A DNA stretch of 5,719 nt from Betaproteobacteria bacterium (GTDB lineage: Bacteria > Pseudomonadota > Gammaproteobacteria > Burkholderiales > SG8-39), in the NCBI GenBank assembly GCA_007280315.1, contig QYQC01000111.1, positions 1 to 5,719 of the forward strand, read 5' to 3'. Below, piece after piece: positions 5,580 to 5,719 of this stretch (position 1 is the first letter of the stretch; each line of letters starts with the position of its first letter). A program made the position numbers and the translations under genes. Below the pieces are notes generated by a model, which worked only from the letters and a program-made list of their open reading frames with translations, searched no databases and had not been told where the DNA came from.

Positions 5580-5719
5580 ATGATTCATTTCGTAGTGCAC
5601 GACGAGCACGATTCAGTCGGTGTAGTCGTGGTCGAGGGGGTCAAGTCCGGGCAGCAGCTGAACGGCTGGGTCATGGACCAGGACAAGCAGATCAAGGTGC
5701 GCGCGCAAAGCAACATTCC
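5580..5719 (+). CDS. UxaA-family SAF-domain protein, N-terminal part (3' end outside window)
   Basis: The gene starts at ATG 5580-5582, preceded by AAGGAG (5569-5574) at 5-nt spacing, and stays open for 46 codons to the window edge. The protein begins MIHFVVHDEHDSVGVVVVEG and continues with GWVMDQDK, the pattern of the N-terminal SAF domain of the altronate dehydratase (UxaA) family. UxaA removes water from D-altronate to give 2-keto-3-deoxy-D-gluconate in hexuronate breakdown; related proteins act on other sugar acids. In many proteobacteria this domain is a separate small subunit of about 100 residues next to a large catalytic subunit, while in others it is one chain. Which applies cannot be seen here. 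It is transcribed divergently from the antiporter operon across a 213-bp gap. Confidence 0.82.
   Translation, partial: MIHFVVHDEHDSVGVVVVEGVKSGQQLNGWVMDQDKQIKVRAQSNI

Overview
The window looks like chromosomal DNA of a GC-rich proteobacterium, most likely a betaproteobacterium. The phosphoglycerate kinase C-terminus, the YbdK-type ligase and the start of a UxaA/SAF-domain protein all read like Burkholderiales or related homologues. This placement rests on recalled family resemblance, not a search.

Layout, left to right: (1) 1-550, the 3' half of pgk on the + strand. (2) 551-588, a short AT-rich gap with a good sigma70-like promoter and a perfect 8-bp palindrome that runs onto the next start codon. 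(3) 589-2217, a 542-residue + strand gene joining an AAA_14/DUF4143 ATPase to a C-terminal MntA-like nucleotidyltransferase domain whose catalytic DxD has become AVN. (4) 2208-5366, three tightly coupled minus-strand genes read from right to left: a CPA2 cation:proton antiporter, a YbdK-type (GCS2) carboxylate-amine ligase, and a PuuD-like class I glutamine amidotransferase/gamma-glutamyl hydrolase. (5) 5367-5579, a divergent intergenic region holding an extended -10 promoter, a perfect 9-bp inverted repeat and two T6 tracts. (6) 5580-5719, the first 46 codons of a UxaA-family SAF-domain protein on the + strand.

The three minus-strand genes form one unit: the antiporter stop and ligase start are 1 nt apart, and the ligase stop overlaps the hydrolase GTG start as GTGA. 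A ligase that forms gamma-glutamyl (or similar) amide bonds beside a hydrolase family that cleaves them suggests a small gamma-glutamyl-compound module linked to ion or pH homeostasis. The substrate cannot be read from the sequence.

The most unusual gene is the ATPase-nucleotidyltransferase fusion. It appears leaderless, with an operator-like palindrome over its -10 element and start codon, and its nucleotidyltransferase domain has lost the catalytic pair. It looks like an accessory gene wedged behind a glycolytic gene. No HEPN/HepT partner is present in the window. No tRNA, rRNA, CRISPR array, insertion sequence or convincing intrinsic terminator was seen.
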